Notes under the pieces: generated by a model
The model's database searches: none
What the model was told of the DNA's origin: nothing
What the model saw: the letters and a program-made list of their open reading frames with translations, nothing else
In this document: one piece after another, positions 48,009-61,290 of the stretch
How positions within the stretch are numbered: the stretch's first letter is position 1
Layout: each line of letters begins with the position of its first letter
Translations under genes and position numbers: made by a program
Assembly (NCBI GenBank): GCA_003260075.1
Contig: QLIY01000451.1
Location: forward strand, 7,481 to 71,480
DNA from: Phallusia mammillata
Taxonomy: Eukaryota; Chordata; Ascidiacea; Phlebobranchia; Ascidiidae
Direction of reading: 5' to 3'
DNA length: 64,000 bases

Positions 48009-48284
48009 NAAAACGGCCAAAGAGTGTGAGTTGTGGTCATTGTTTATTGAAATTAACAATTTATTTCATAGTAAGTGGGGGGGGGGATAGGCTAATGTCA
48101 TTGGATACGGTAGCACCGAAGAACACTATTTTTTATAGAGTTATTTGATAACACAGGGGTCACCAAACTATGGCCCACGACCACATTTTTTTGCAAAATG
48201 GTATTGATAACTTTGTAACATTAAAAATTAATATAGGCTACTCCTTATGAAAGTTTTCCTGTCGCGATATGTAGAATTGATATT

Positions 48285-48650
48285 ATAGGCATATGTCCTC
48301 GTTTTTGAGGACATGTCCTCCTTTTTAACGAAAAGCAAGTTGTCCTCCAGAGACAAAAAATGCCCAAATGTCCTCCTTTTTGAATTTTCTGTATTTACTG
48401 AATATTGAAATAACAATTGTGCCTATAAAAACGGCCAAAGAGTGTGAGTTGTGGTCATTGTTTATTGAAATTAACAATTTATTTCATAGTAAGTTTAACT
48501 TCATCCAAATTGGCCTTTAACAATTGACTGCGTGGAATTCGTCAAATAACTTGTGCCTTTATTTTCTTGGGCACAAAAGTAGGCCAAGTGTTAAGATATT
48601 CTTTGTCGGGAAAATGTCCTCCTTTTTGGTGATGAAAATATGGTAGGCCT
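48285..48650. mobile_element. 'GTCCTCC' inverted-repeat element, second copy
   Basis: Starts TAGGCATATGTCCTCG and ends AAAATATGGTAGGCCT. It shares AACGGCCAAAGAGTGTGAGT and the following 120 bases with 47067-47418. A third partial copy follows the N at 48009. Confidence 0.75.
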
Positions 48651-48654
48651 ATGA

Positions 48655-49089
48655 CAGGGGCGTGCAACTGTTTATCGCAGTGGGCCAAGAACAGTTAAAA
48701 TACTGCATTGCTGAGAGCCAGACAATAAAACAACATATACATTTTTAAAACAGTTTGTTTAAAGCAAGGCGCACGCAATCAAGTTACTCTTTGATCAATG
48801 GGATATCTGCTAACCTTTTCGTAGAATAAATCTCAATATATTTACTGCACCTAGTATATAAATCATGTTACTGAATCATTGCTAGAAAGGCAGTTCTTTC
48901 ATAATGCACACTATGATGCAATAACGGGAATATGTCGTCACATTGGATAAAACCTTATCATGGTGAGACGTTGTACAAGGTCCAAAAATACCAGTGATGG
49001 TGTACAAATACCAACATTCCATGCTCTGACAGTAAAAAGTATTCATAATAAGGAGAGTAATTTGAAGTCTGCGCGGTTGCACGCCCCTG
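48655..49089. mobile_element. hAT-type transposon, 435 bp
   Basis: Termini CAGGGGCGTGCAACTG and CGGTTGCACGCCCCTG, with the perfect 8-base duplication GCCTATGA (48647-48654 and 49090-49097). It inserted at the right end of the GTCCTCC element. Confidence 0.92.
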
Positions 49090-49531
49090 GCCTATGATAT
49101 TACCCAGTTTCATAAGATAAGATAGTTCTTTTTTATCACGTAATATACAAGCATTGCTCGCAAGATGAGAGTCGCGTCACCAGATGTTGAATTGGATTGT
49201 TGAAAAGCCAATCTTGGCGCCCTTATAAAAAACGCATCACGGACTAAGTTTGGAAAGACGGCGCTAGGGCAAGTAAACTATGCGGCCCGCGCGAATCATT
49301 ATTAAACTTATCCGGCCCGCTGTGAAAAAAGTTTGGTGACCCCTAGGATAGCATAATGTGGTCGGTATTTCTGCATCGGATTGTTAAAAGATCCTTTTAT
49401 TGTAATGTAAGATGTATTTCGATATGCATGTGTCTTTGCAATCAGTCGATTTCCTGTAAAATTGGGCTGGTTTTTGATTTAGTTTGTAGTTTTTTTGACA
49501 ACTTTCCGAGCAGATTTGTGCGTTTAGACCA

Positions 49532-49690
49532 GCGGTTCCCAAACTGGGGTCCGCGGTCCTTTAGGGGTCCGTGAGGCAATTTTGGGGGGACCGCGAAGCG
49601 GTTGAAGTAATTCTATAATNTAAGTTAATTTTCTATTTTAATGTCATGTTTTTTAGGTGGCACTCATAGGCCACCATAGGGGTCCGTGGA
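49532..49690. mobile_element. hAT 'TTCCCAAACT' copy broken at an N
   Basis: Starts CAGCGGTTCCCAAACTGGGG like 10350 and 13001 but ends at the N at 49620. The sequence after the N (TTAATTTTCTATTTTAATGT, TGGCACTCATAGGCCACC) is the reverse complement of 47446-47512. This looks like an assembly join, or two elements fused. Confidence 0.65.
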
Positions 49691-51062
49691 GGCAAACATT
49701 TTTAGTAGCATCAACAACAGTACAATATTTTTAAGTTGCCAAACCGCTTTTGTAATCGTCCATATCAGTGCAAACTGTTTATCAAACCCTTGGACCAAGA
49801 AAACTTTTGATTGTTCCTCCATTGTGACATCACAACACATATTAACAATAAAACTTATTGTGCTTTGTTAAATCAGTGCTCTTCAACCTTTTTTGGTTTG
49901 GTGAACCCTTAAAGTTGTTGTGACAAACTCATGCACCCTGTTTACTTAAAAGGTAAACTGAGGTAATATAAGCGATAAGAAAAATCATTATGCATATCAT
50001 TATCATGTCTAAACATCAACATTTTTAAAAATACAGAGGTTCATTTCATTTATACATTAGTTCAAACCTACATCTTTTTTCTAATATCCTGAAAGTCAAG
50101 TGATGCACCCTTGTATATACCTTTTCGTTAGTGATGGGGCGATACCAGGTTTTGAAGCGAGTACCGATACCGAGTACGNTAGGCTACCTACGGCCTGACA
50201 ACACAGGCTACGACATGCACTCCTGCATAGCCTACCAAAGTTCAAAGAGGGCGTGCAAAATTACGCAACAAGTCGCTGTAAACCTATTAAGTGACAAAAG
50301 ATGCTAATAGAAGCAATTGTGACACAACAAAAAATCTGAGGTCGTTGATTTAAACTCCCGGTGGACCCAGTCAGGAATCTTTACAACCATTGTAGGCTAC
50401 TTTGAGCGTAGGCTATACGTGAAATTAACGGTGTTTGGTTGCGAATTTTAAGAGCGGTTGGTTGTAAAACAAGAGTGATGCGAAACAGATTATGTCTTGT
50501 CCGTGTAGGACTGTAGGCTATAGGCCTAGCTACGGCAAGCATGACCTGTCACATGTCGATGCAATGCGCACGTAGATCGTAAATTACGCCAACCTATACC
50601 AAGAGGTCGAGGTCGCCAACCTTTTGTCAGACCAGTTTGAAAAACAAACTTTTTGTTTTCGAAATTTTGATAATTAACAGTGTTTTGAAGCAAGAAGGAC
50701 AATATGCGTGGTAGGCTACCATTTCAGCAAAAATATGAATTATAGGCTTTTTCGTGCCAAAATTTTATTTCGATCAGGTTTTACCAGCGGCCGCGGATAT
50801 ACACATATATGAGGGTACGCAATTATTCGTACAAAGAACAAGACTGTGACACGAGCAACTTAAAACCAAAGAATCAAAAAAACTTTCACTTTGTCAGCAA
50901 TACTTTAACTGTAACGTTATCTTATTTGCGTGGTAAAAAGTAATTATGTGGTAAAATTTTAAAAAAATAATAGCCTAATTTAGTGGTAAAATTTTTAAAT
51001 TTTTTTCATATAAGTGACGTTTAAAACCATACTTTTTTACAATACAAGGGTCAAAAATGTAT
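49691..51062. other. intergenic, transposon-derived and unassigned
   Basis: Includes one hAT-like left end near 49876 (CAGTGCTCTTCAACCTTTTT) and an N at 50179. No gene or clear second end is seen. The aminopeptidase stop codon follows at 51063. Confidence 0.45.
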
Positions 51063-54000
51063 CTAGTAGGGCTTTGAAAATCGATCCTTTTTCTTAAAAG
51101 CATAATTGAAATTGTGAAGTCTCTTTCTCGGGTACATTCTCTTGCGTGGAACAGGTGGGTTAACTTTGACCGAGCTTCCAAGCCAAATAGCAATTTCCTC
51201 TTCATGCAAGCTTCGCCAAAGAATGTTCTCCTGGACAATGTTGATGTAGGAATCGAGATTATTATCAACTGATGGTGGTGCAACCGTCTTCATTGACTCT
51301 AGCTGCAAATAAATTTAAATGAGAAAAAAATGTTTTAAAATTAAATGGTTTTTCCTTCTAACTTATTATTTATCACATATTATTAAAGTGCTTACCAAGC
51401 TAATGTCAAAGTCCGTGGAAAAACGGGTCACTGCCGAATCAATAAGATTTAAGGCATCGTTCAAAGATCCCCTGCCATAAACAAAAATAAAAATTTATAG
51501 GTTTAACATGTGGACTGAACTTTTTTATCAAATGAATCTGTATTATTTGCCATTAGATCAATCTTGCGATGTTGCTTTTTTTAAAGCGACTGTCATAAGG
51601 GATTTTAAATTCCTTACACGGCTACGATGGCATCCCAGTTGTTGTAGAGGTAAGACATGGCCACATATTTTCCATCCTCGTGTCCTGCCACGTACGAAAA
51701 GGTTCTTGAAATTTCATTAACTGGAATTTTGCCTTCAAGAACGTAATCCAAGTATCTACGAAGAATCCAAGGGTCTTTGCTGCAGGAAAGACCGTATCTA
51801 TCAAACGAAAAGTATGTGTTCAAAAAGATTATGTGCCTGTTGAAAGTTGAAACCAGAGGTAAATTGGCTAATTTCCTATAACTTCAGGAGCAACCGAATT
51901 GTAATAATACCTGAGACTTCTTTGATAGTCAATGTTGGAAATATTCGAAATTTGTTCAAACATGAAATCCCAATCATCGATCGTTCCTTCTCTGATTCCA
52001 TTGCAAAACACATCGGTGCGGTAGATTGTGGTGGGACTAAAATGCCAAGAAAGTAAGTGAAATTTGCTTTAATTGTATAAATGGATTTGATATATATTTA
52101 TGTTTTTTTTATATGCAGTGATATTTTGCAACAGCGTACTGCTGGTAAAGCTAAACACAATTAAAAGTTGGGTATTTGCCTTTGCAGGGGATTCTGTTTC
52201 CAAATTTCAAACCGTTTGGTGGCGTTAATGATACAATCCTGACTTCCATGATTGCATGCAAACGTTATGGCCTCGTCCCTTGCCATTCTACGAACAATCA
52301 AGATAGTTACAAAATAAGTACAGTGAATGACTGTGTTGCTGAAAGCATATACCTTGCCATAAACTGGGCGTCACTTGTGTCGGAATCGTCCCACCCGTAA
52401 AACATGTAGAGAGATGGTTCCACTAATTCCACCATCCTTTTCTGTTAAAAAAAACATGCAACAGTTCTGTATATATGTCATTTGGTTGTTTAATAACTAC
52501 TTAAAGATGACTAATTAAAAAAATTCATGATGAGTTGGGTTACCAATGCAAAACAGAAATTTGTGACTGCAGAAAGAATGGTAAATCGGGTCAGGATCGG
52601 GCTTAGGTATAAACAAGACGAGCCTGATTCGAGCCTGACTTCGGTCATTTTTGTTTCTTAGTTTCATTTTGGACAATTTTATTAAGTCTTTAAAAAATCA
52701 TTCGGGGCGGGTTTCGGGTCAGGTAAGGTCAGCTGACCTAGCTTCCAACTTTGGAATATGATTATAACTGGCTTTAAACCTCAAGATGGCACGATTGCTA
52801 AAAAACTGTTTTGCTTGCTAATATTTAGGTGTCAATAATATTTTGTGATCGAATGGTTGTAGCAACTTTAGGCACTTACTCTGAAATCGACATAAATTGG
52901 AGAGCCGGACAACATTTCATCAAAGTAAACCATTTCGTCGGTAAAAGATTCCCACGGTATATAGTCAGTGTCGCGGTACAAGTAGTTGGTAACCGCCAGT
53001 GCGTTGGTCACCGATGTTCGGTTTGCTCTATAAAAGGGAATTTAGTTGGAAAACGATGTTCAACAAGACAATATAATCACGAGTAGGTTTCGATTACTGG
53101 ACTTGGCTATACACTTTAGTCGAACTTGCGTGAATTTACTCCAACATAGATAAAGGCGCCAAGAAATTAGTTTTTTAGGTTTGCAGTTTGCAGCAAAGGT
53201 TCGACTTTTGAATAAAACTATCATAGGTTTAGTATAAATATACCCTATAACGTAATGCAGGGCAACATGCGCAGTTATACCTCATTAAGTTAAAAACGTC
53301 ATCAATGAGTTGAGCGCGGGTTTGTGGCGAGATGTCCTGCAGGAAAAAAATTGTACAGCATTAAAATGGGGGATAAAAATATTAAATGCATATGTTAAAA
53401 ACTTACTGTAAAACTATCGCTGTTTAACTTAGAAACGATGCTGTCCCAAATTCCCTGGTCATACTGAATTCTGTAAAATCCCTTTGCCTTGATGTTACCA
53501 ACGATATAATTGTCGCTTGGGTCAACCGTAATGGTAGCTGATAAAAATATAACATGTCGAAACACATTGGCTACATGCACTTTCTGTTAAACGAGTACAA
53601 TTCACTAGGTTATTGAGCAGCGGTTCTCAAACTAGGGAGCATGGTCCGTAAGGTCCGAAAAATATTTCGCGGGAGCAGCGAGCTAAAAGTATGCTTTGTT
53701 TAATCTTGTCTGTGATGTCACAAACTGTCTTGGATGATTGTTACACGCAAATTTGCAAATTCCAAAATTCTGCAGGAAAATTAGTTATTGTTTGCAAACT
53801 GTTTGCAAAGTTTTCGTTTTGTCCAAAATATACATTGAGCTTTAGGGACATGGGCGCCGGCACATAGGGACAAGAGGAGCCAGTTGCCCCCTCTTGGAAT
53901 TTCAATGTATCCTAAAGTAACATATTCTGCCGAAAAAACTGACGATTAAAAATGTGTTGTTAGAATAAAGGACAGACGATGAGTTAATGTCTAAACAAGC

Positions 54001-57000
54001 GGTTTTAACGATGTCTGTCTTAATTTCGATAATGCCGTACCATTTATCAAATGGTCCACGTGATAGATGCGTGATGGGACGTGTGGCTACATGGGGATTT
54101 TGTTACATCGTAGAGGCGTAGAGTGTTTCAGGCTTCAGGTAACGCAATTCCACTGAATATAATTTATACCTATATTCACAAATTACTTAATATTGCAATA
54201 CATGCATACGCAAAGACATTAGTCAAAATTTGACCCCCCTGGCAAAATTTTCTGCAGGCGCCCATGTTTAGGGACCACGAGTTTTCGAGATAATGGGACC
54301 GTTATGAAAAAAAAATGATTAAAAAGTTTGAGAACCACTGTAGAACAACCAAAGAACCAAACAAAATTCCTTGGGCAACCTACTTGGATCAGCACTTGCG
54401 TTCATCCACTGGGTGATATGATCAGCGCCAGCAATGTTGCTCTGTGTCTTGTACGTGAACGGGACGTACCACCGGTAGCTGTTGTATGAAAACACATGCC
54501 TTGCACTATGAAACTTATTCAAAACTGTTGGCGACATTCGCTGACTTGATTAATCGCACAACAAAATAATCCGACGCTTTTTCCCAATGTTTACTGCTTA
54601 AATGAACAAACGTGAGATTGTGGCTCGACACATTTTTTCAAACCTAATTTGGCGATTAACTGAGTAGTGAGAAAATCAACGGGCTCTTCTGTTAGTTCTG
54701 TAGTTATATACGGCTAGATGTAATCTTAAGTGAAACTAAGTCATATACATTTTCTGTGATAAAACTAACTTGAAAGTTGAAGTTTCCGACTCGCTGTCCT
54801 CTGGATCCACAAGGAAATATTCTTGGGTTAAAGTAATGGTTGTCGGGTCTGTCTGTTGTACTGTAATCAGTGGGTAGCCCATTTGTAATGTCCAGCTTTC
54901 CAAAATGGATTGCAAATCATAGGGGAATGTGACATTGTCCGCAGTACATTGCTATGAAATAACAGTGTCAAGGAAAGGAAGGAGGTAATGTGCCATGTCA
55001 AAGAAAATATTTGCATGCATTTTTAACAACCTGACTACAGATTTTTTTGTATTACTTACGTCAATCCAATTTTTAAAGAGGTCGTTGTGCTCAGCATTTC
55101 CGTAGGCAAATTCATTCAGATAATTCTGCAAAATACAAACAAATGTGGCATATGTAGTGTCAGTACGGGCAGTATGCCTGTATAGTCATTTTAAAAATGT
55201 GACAGTACAAGTGTTTGTTTTGTGGTGTGCGCTATGCCAGAAAAACAAAGTTAACTATTATTACATCAAAGAAAGTTATGCTGAAAATATTGTTACGCGA
55301 AAATTTAAAGTGGAAAGTGGAATATAAAACACGAATTAAATTAAGAAGATGATTTCCTCTGTACAAAAATAAATAAAATTTCAGGCGCTCTATAGTTTGA
55401 AAACACTGAATGTTTTTACGCAACTTAATAAAAATCAATGCTGCAAGTTAGCGTGTGTGTTTTTCGGAAACGTTTGCAAATTCTGGTGCAAACTAACAGA
55501 TTTACTATTTTTCAAATACCGTCAAAGCAGTTGTAAATGTCGGCTCTCCCATAAAATCTTCAATCATTCTGATAACCGAACCACCCTGCAGTAAAAACAC
55601 ATTACAGTTAGTAAGTTATAAGAAAATTTACAATTAACTAAAACTATAATGTGCAATACAATAAACATTTTGTCGCTTCAAACCGCACCTTAGAGTAGGT
55701 TATCGTGGAGAAGAATCCCTCATCGTGAACCAGTGCATGAGATGTAGAATACGAATCGACGGTCAGAGCTCCTTGGAACTCGTCAAGAATGAACATTTCA
55801 TCCTACAAAATAGTAAAAATAAATCAAAGCTGTTTTAGGCCACGATATTCCGCCAGTCATCTTTACAAGTTTCTTGAAGACTGCGTGTAAATTTGACTAT
55901 GTAAATGTGCAAAGCAAAAACTAATTTTAGGATAGAAGCATTCTTTGTTATCACTCACTCAAATTAAAAATAAATTCGTTTTTTTTTTTATAGAAGGGAT
56001 TTTGACTCACGTAATGCCAGGTGGGTTGAACTCCATCCACGGCAATGTATGACACGAACGTTGCAAAACCTTCGTTGAGCCAAATTTCATTCCACCAGGC
56101 ACAGGACACTAAGTTACCAAACCACTATAAAAACAAACTTAAATTAAAATTGAAACTGAGTGGTAAGTCAGGCCTTGCTTTTCGAAGCCGGTTCGGGTTT
56201 GACCGGGGTTCAGACTAAAGTGGAAATAACAGAAAAAGCTTGGTTTAAAATCGACATTAAAGCTTACGTTGATAAAAATTATTTCAAACTGTTAAGTTGA
56301 CAATTTTGTAGCGGTTCCATACCATCCAATAAGAGGTTGCAAGGTAGGTCAAACATCAAATGTTACCTGATGGGCAAGCTCATGGCCAATTACCGACGTC
56401 ACCGAATATTTTGAGCGCACGGTGGTGACATTTTCTTCGTAAAGTAGCAAGGATTCGCGGTAAAGAACCAAGCCCCAGTTTTCCATTGCTCCAGCACCGA
56501 AATCAGGGGCAGACAACTGGTCTGTAGAAAACACGAGAATTTATAACTGTTTTTTTTAGAAAAAAGGTTTTTAGTTTACCACATTTTGTTACAAAATCTT
56601 GAAGAACGAAATTAAATCGGACTATGTTTGCGACAGTGCTGGGACCTGGCATAGGATTTTAGTTGCATACCCATGTATACTTATTTAAACGACTGGCACA
56701 TGTAACCAACATGCAAATATTTAAATCTTATGTTAACCATAAATCTTATGTTTTTTGAACTGAGAGCGGTTAACTCTTCTCCCTGCAAAGAGCAATTAAA
56801 CATCGGCAACTTGTTCAATACTTTACCGTTAAACTATTCTCCTATAATTAGGTTGGTTTTGCAAACAAAAATTGATTGAGAGTAATATGAGAAATTTCTC
56901 GTGTATTTTCGTCTTCAACAAATATTGATTTCGGTTACACATTGCTCGTGACTTTTTGCCTTACCAGATTTCGGCCATTCGTATGAAATATTGTAGTAGG

Positions 57001-60000
57001 CTCCGAGGTTGTCAAGCATTTGTGGGGTTATAATGGACGCGTAAACACCCTCTCCATTATCAATCGCTTCTTTACGGGAATAAATTCTTGTCTGAATTAA
57101 AAAAAGATGATTATTTGAAGCTTCGATCCAATTGATGCATTTCCACTGTGCTATCATGGTTCCTTGTCACTTTGAGAATTTCCCAAAATAGATTTTTTCT
57201 TTAGCTTATTGCTAAAACTATTACAAAAAAAACCTATAGCATTTAAAGTTTGACGTATGATTAGGTAGGATAAAAAGATCAGAGAGTCACTTAAAGTTAT
57301 TAGTTTAAGTATGTGTTTGTTATGCCGTCCATAACTGGTAATGCACTCTGTATTTGATTTTTGCTTACCTGTTTTTTATTTTGTGTAAATGTCTCTTCAT
57401 ACGTGTAATCAGCAACCACGAAGGCCAAAAGATATGTTGGCATGATGTCTGTAGTTTCAAAAACTGTTGCGTTCCATGATTGTCCTTTGTATTCTTCTGG
57501 CTGATAAGAAAAGAACAAGAAACTTACTATGGTGCTATTATAACTTATAGGTCGCATATTAAAACAGTGATCGATAAATTGACTAAGCACTGATGAAGGG
57601 ACATCTCGAATTCTTTGCTCATTGTTTTTTAACCACTTTCCCTTTACGATACTAGCGTGCAGTACCAAATACTTGCATTTATTTAACTTTTAAAAGAATA
57701 TATATATAACTTATAGCAGGGGTCGGCAACCTTTTTTGCACTGCGGACCGCTTTTGAAATGAAAATTTTACCGCGGACCGGTCATAAAAAAACTACAAAT
57801 ATTTAGCAATAAAAACGCTTAAATTAGTTTATCATCCCCGAAATACATGAGCAAAATGTTCATAGCATTTACCCAGAAAAATTATACGGCCCGGTAACGA
57901 ACTCCTCGCGGACCGGTACCGGGCCGCGGACCGGCGNCCGGCCCGCGGACCGGCGGTTGCCGACCACTGACTTATAGGATGCTGTGATTTCAATATGATG
58001 TGTCCTTGTCAACCTTTATAACCTTGTCACTTTGAATACTACCAACATTTCTTTGTAGTTCGTCGAGTTAAACACCTTAAATTAGCTACCTATCCAAGTC
58101 TAAATACATGCTTGTGAGTTCGTCATGGGTCTTGAAAAATCGTTATTTCTCGTCTGTGCGGGGTGTCGAAAGACAAAAAAAGCTGGCTAAAACATCATGG
58201 GCGCAAATAAATTGAAGTATAAAAGTTGCTTACAATATATTGTTTAACAGGCATGTTGGAAATTGCGATGTATCCGTCGTCAACGCGATTGTACAATGTT
58301 GTGTCAAACGTGGCTTTTAAGCCAGGTTCGTCAAATGAAGGAAACGAATGTCTGGCACCGGTGGTCTCCATTTGGCTTACTGCTATAATTCTTGTAAAAA
58401 AAGAAATTGCAGTTAAAAATTAGCACATGCTACATACATATATATGTTTGAGGGCTAGCATATTGAGTTTGAGAGGTAAATAAAAATACTACTACTTCTC
58501 TAAAGCACTTTTTTCAAAAATGCACAGCACGCCAATCTTATGGTTGGCGTCTTACCGAATCATGTAACTTATTTACGTTTTTCACAAATAAGGTACGTTT
58601 TGACGTTTGGGCAATCGACATAATGCTGATAATAATTGATGGCACGTCAAAAATGTATTGTTTAGACTTTAGACTAAGTAAGTGTTGCGTAACAGTAAAT
58701 GAGTGCTACAAGCAGAAATTAAATATAAAGGTTTACTACAGAATAAAGGTTTACTTCAGAATTTCCTTACCTCAGGTCTCCATTCTCATTTACATAGGTG
58801 CTCCTATAAAAACCAGTTAGATCATTGCCCAGGGGCGCGTTGTATTCCGGAGCACTAAACGTGTAGGTTTTCCCGGCTTCGCAAGGTGCCCCAGTCTGAA
58901 TGACTAGATACTGATTGGGTAGATATAAAAACCAATCGATAATAGAAATCGAATTACTGGTTGCATCATCCACGATAGTGAAGCTTGCAGTGTAGTTAAT
59001 TTGTCTGTAAAAGAGATAAAAAGAGGATAAGTCTAGTTACTTACGTTTGTCAAGCGATTTGACATTTTTTTGATTTAGTGTAAAACTACTAACCCTTTAA
59101 AAACAAAGAAAGAATTTCAAAACTAAATCAACAAATCATAAAAAAAATCGAAAAAAAAACATTAAAAAAATCAAATTGGAAAAAAACAAAAACCTTGTCA
59201 CTTACACAGAATGAAGCAGTAAATAATCAGTGGGGTTCACACAGTTGTAAGTGACAGATGACGAACCATAGAAAATGTTGATGTTGGGCCTGATCTCCTC
59301 ATCGAAGACCGCACGAAGCTTTACTGTGTAGTGGATGGGTATCAAATCAGGTGGTAACCTCTCATTGTCCCACAAAGTTGGCGGCTTTAAAAATAAAAAA
59401 AACATTTTGAATTTATTTGCCAGGAAGTAAGAAGTGGGAGCAAATTTTTCAAACCAGAAGGTGTTTTTGTGTAACAATGATCTTGCTTCAAGTCTTTGCC
59501 TAACCAGTCGAAGTTATGCATATGCTTTGAAACGGTGTTGTGCAAAATACACGTTAATTGCGAAATGTTTATGTGCTACAAATCATTGTGCAGACAGCGG
59601 CAGTTAAAGCTTCATTTTGTTTGTATAGTTTATCACGAGGTTACGATAAAGCTGTCCCTAACTGCTATTGCAAGTTTTACGTCATATATTTATTCAATTT
59701 GTGTGCGTACAAGCAAGGAACTGGTACAAACGCATGTTTCGGGCTTGTCATGGTATCGAGGTTTGCGTTTGATCACCCTGTGCAAGTAAAATGCAACGAC
59801 CTTTGTCCCTCAGTTGGTGAACAAGCATGATTTCACGAAAGAATAACGTTTGATTACTTATGATTTATTTTCAGCTGTCAACGGCAGTCAAACACCATTA
59901 GTCATCATAAATTTGGGGCCGACCTAACCCAGGGGCGCCAACCTTTACCGCTCTGAGAGTCATCGGGATCAATTTTACATAGTATTTTTTTGCAATTTGG

Positions 60001-61290
60001 AAGCCACAAAGCCGTTTTGCAGTTTTAAATATAACGCCACTTTGTCTCAGGCCTTCGACTTTTTGTTGTTAGTTTGTTAGGTCTCGTCAGCAGTGAAAGC
60101 AAATGAATGAAACTCCCCTCGTAGCATTGACTGTTTTGTTTTCTTCAGACGTTGGTTTTTTACCGCGTATTGTAAGCCAGATATTAACAAACAGGTATCG
60201 TTACGCGCGCACATACACTGCAAACCGAAACAGTTATTTATCTCACATATAGTGCATTAACCTGCGGGCCGCCAGTTTGCTTCTTTCAAAATTTAAGTGT
60301 CATTTAAGTGGTTTTGACGCGGTTTATTGTTAAACAATAGTCTTTATTGCATAACAACTATCAAAAATGCAATTGTTCGCGCACAATTGTATTGGAAATG
60401 GTTTGTAATTTTGCATAAGCTAAAAAAACCAAAAAGCTACAAAAAATAACTTTCTGCAAATTACGTTTCGATTTGCTGAAATACACATTCAGGCTGAAGA
60501 GCCGCGAGCCGCGAGCCGCGAGCCTTTGATATAATGGCATGGGGACCGTTTTGAAAAAAATAATGAAAAAGTTTGAGAACCACTGTACTACAGTTTTTTT
60601 CGAATTTTGTGTTCGGCATAATTGTCAAGGAAAGTGTAATTAAAACACTTGGTAATTTCAAAAGAAATACTTTACCCCTGTATTCCCTGCTGTAGTTGTG
60701 AGGGTGGTGGTTTCTTCCCCAGGTGACGTGGTCGTACTTCCAGGCATGATGGTAGTGGTGGTCACTGGCTTGGTTGGAGCCATTGTAGTGGTATCAGGGG
60801 CGGCCACCTTATCGCACGTCGGTCGGCCAACCAAACCAATAAGCAACCCTAAATAAAACGGTTGTGTAGTGATGAGTTATAGGTTGAGTTGATTGTATTT
60901 CGCTCGGTGAAAAAATCGTAGTAACGCAATTGCACTAAAATATTCACCTTGCCGAAGATAGCTGCGCAACGTTGAGATGCTGATATAATTAAAGTTTACA
61001 AAGAAAATCGCAAAAATAAAGACGGCAAACAATTTTTATTTCCATCTATTCATATTTGCATGTTTAGGCGTATATTAGTTAACATTCTGCGTCTCCTGCT
61101 AAATCACTACCGTGATATACTGGCGTTGCACTACCTATTCTGCAAAGTTAAAGGTTTTTCTGTCACTCTTACCTTCGGCAACAAGTATTGCAACAATCAC
61201 GAGACCGAAAACAATCGCCGAAGTCTTGCTGACGAAAAATCCTTTCTTTTGATTATTTCCACCCTCTGTCATATACATTGATTCACCCAT
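51063..61290 (-). CDS. M1-family membrane aminopeptidase (aminopeptidase N-like)
   Basis: Twenty-three exons, 3066 bases in frame, 1021 residues (human ANPEP 967): 61173-61290 (ATG), 60676-60848, 59206-59384, 58771-59004, 58234-58390, 57369-57500, 56965-57091, 56367-56521, 56011-56124, 55689-55802, 55520-55585, 55060-55125, 54770-54951, 54384-54478, 53407-53537, 53281-53336, 52880-53027, 52353-52441, 52180-52287, 51911-52036, 51618-51797, 51396-51471, 51063-51302. It is a type II membrane protein: short cytoplasmic end, helix around residues 23-48 ([18 protein letters not shown]), a Thr-rich stalk, then the M1 domain. GAMEN is at 384-388, the zinc site HELAH at 420-424 with E443 in WLNEGFA, and the catalytic Tyr is Y499 in ITYSKGG. 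The exon ending at 52180 uses a GC donor. It removes neutral N-terminal residues from extracellular peptides; exact substrate preference and ANPEP orthology are not settled. Confidence 0.94.
53618..54340. mobile_element. nested transposons in aminopeptidase intron 14
   Basis: The outer element starts CAGCGGTTCTCAAACTAGGG and ends AGTTTGAGAACCACTG. Near its centre lies a second element with ends CATGGGCGCCGGCACATAGG (about 53849) and TTTTCTGCAGGCGCCCATG (about 54267). Both are non-coding. Confidence 0.7.
57717..57969. mobile_element. hAT-type transposon in aminopeptidase intron 5
   Basis: Termini CAGGGGTCGGCAACCTTTTT and CGGTTGCCGACCACTG, with the perfect 8-base duplication ACTTATAG (57709-57716 and 57970-57977). 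Repeated GCGGACCGG units surround an N at 57937. Confidence 0.9.
59930..60585. mobile_element. hAT-like sequence in aminopeptidase intron 2
   Basis: Left end CAGGGGCGCCAACCTTTACC and right end AGTTTGAGAACCACTG come from different subfamilies, and there is no target duplication. Probably two elements joined by a deletion. The internal ATGCAATTGTTCGCGCACAA also occurs in the copies at 10350 and 13001. Confidence 0.6.

Larger units (their letters stand above)
48155..49344. mobile_element. hAT-like element carrying two nested insertions
   Basis: Outer ends CAGGGGTCACCAAACTATGG and AGTTTGGTGACCCCTA. Inside are the GTCCTCC-type element (48285-48650) and a second hAT element (48655-49089). Confidence 0.65.

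Noticed and set aside
47545..48040. Open frames with repeated KTKSDLK or HFSFSNHF patterns
   Set aside because: These are translations of the 18-base tandem repeat on either strand, not genes.
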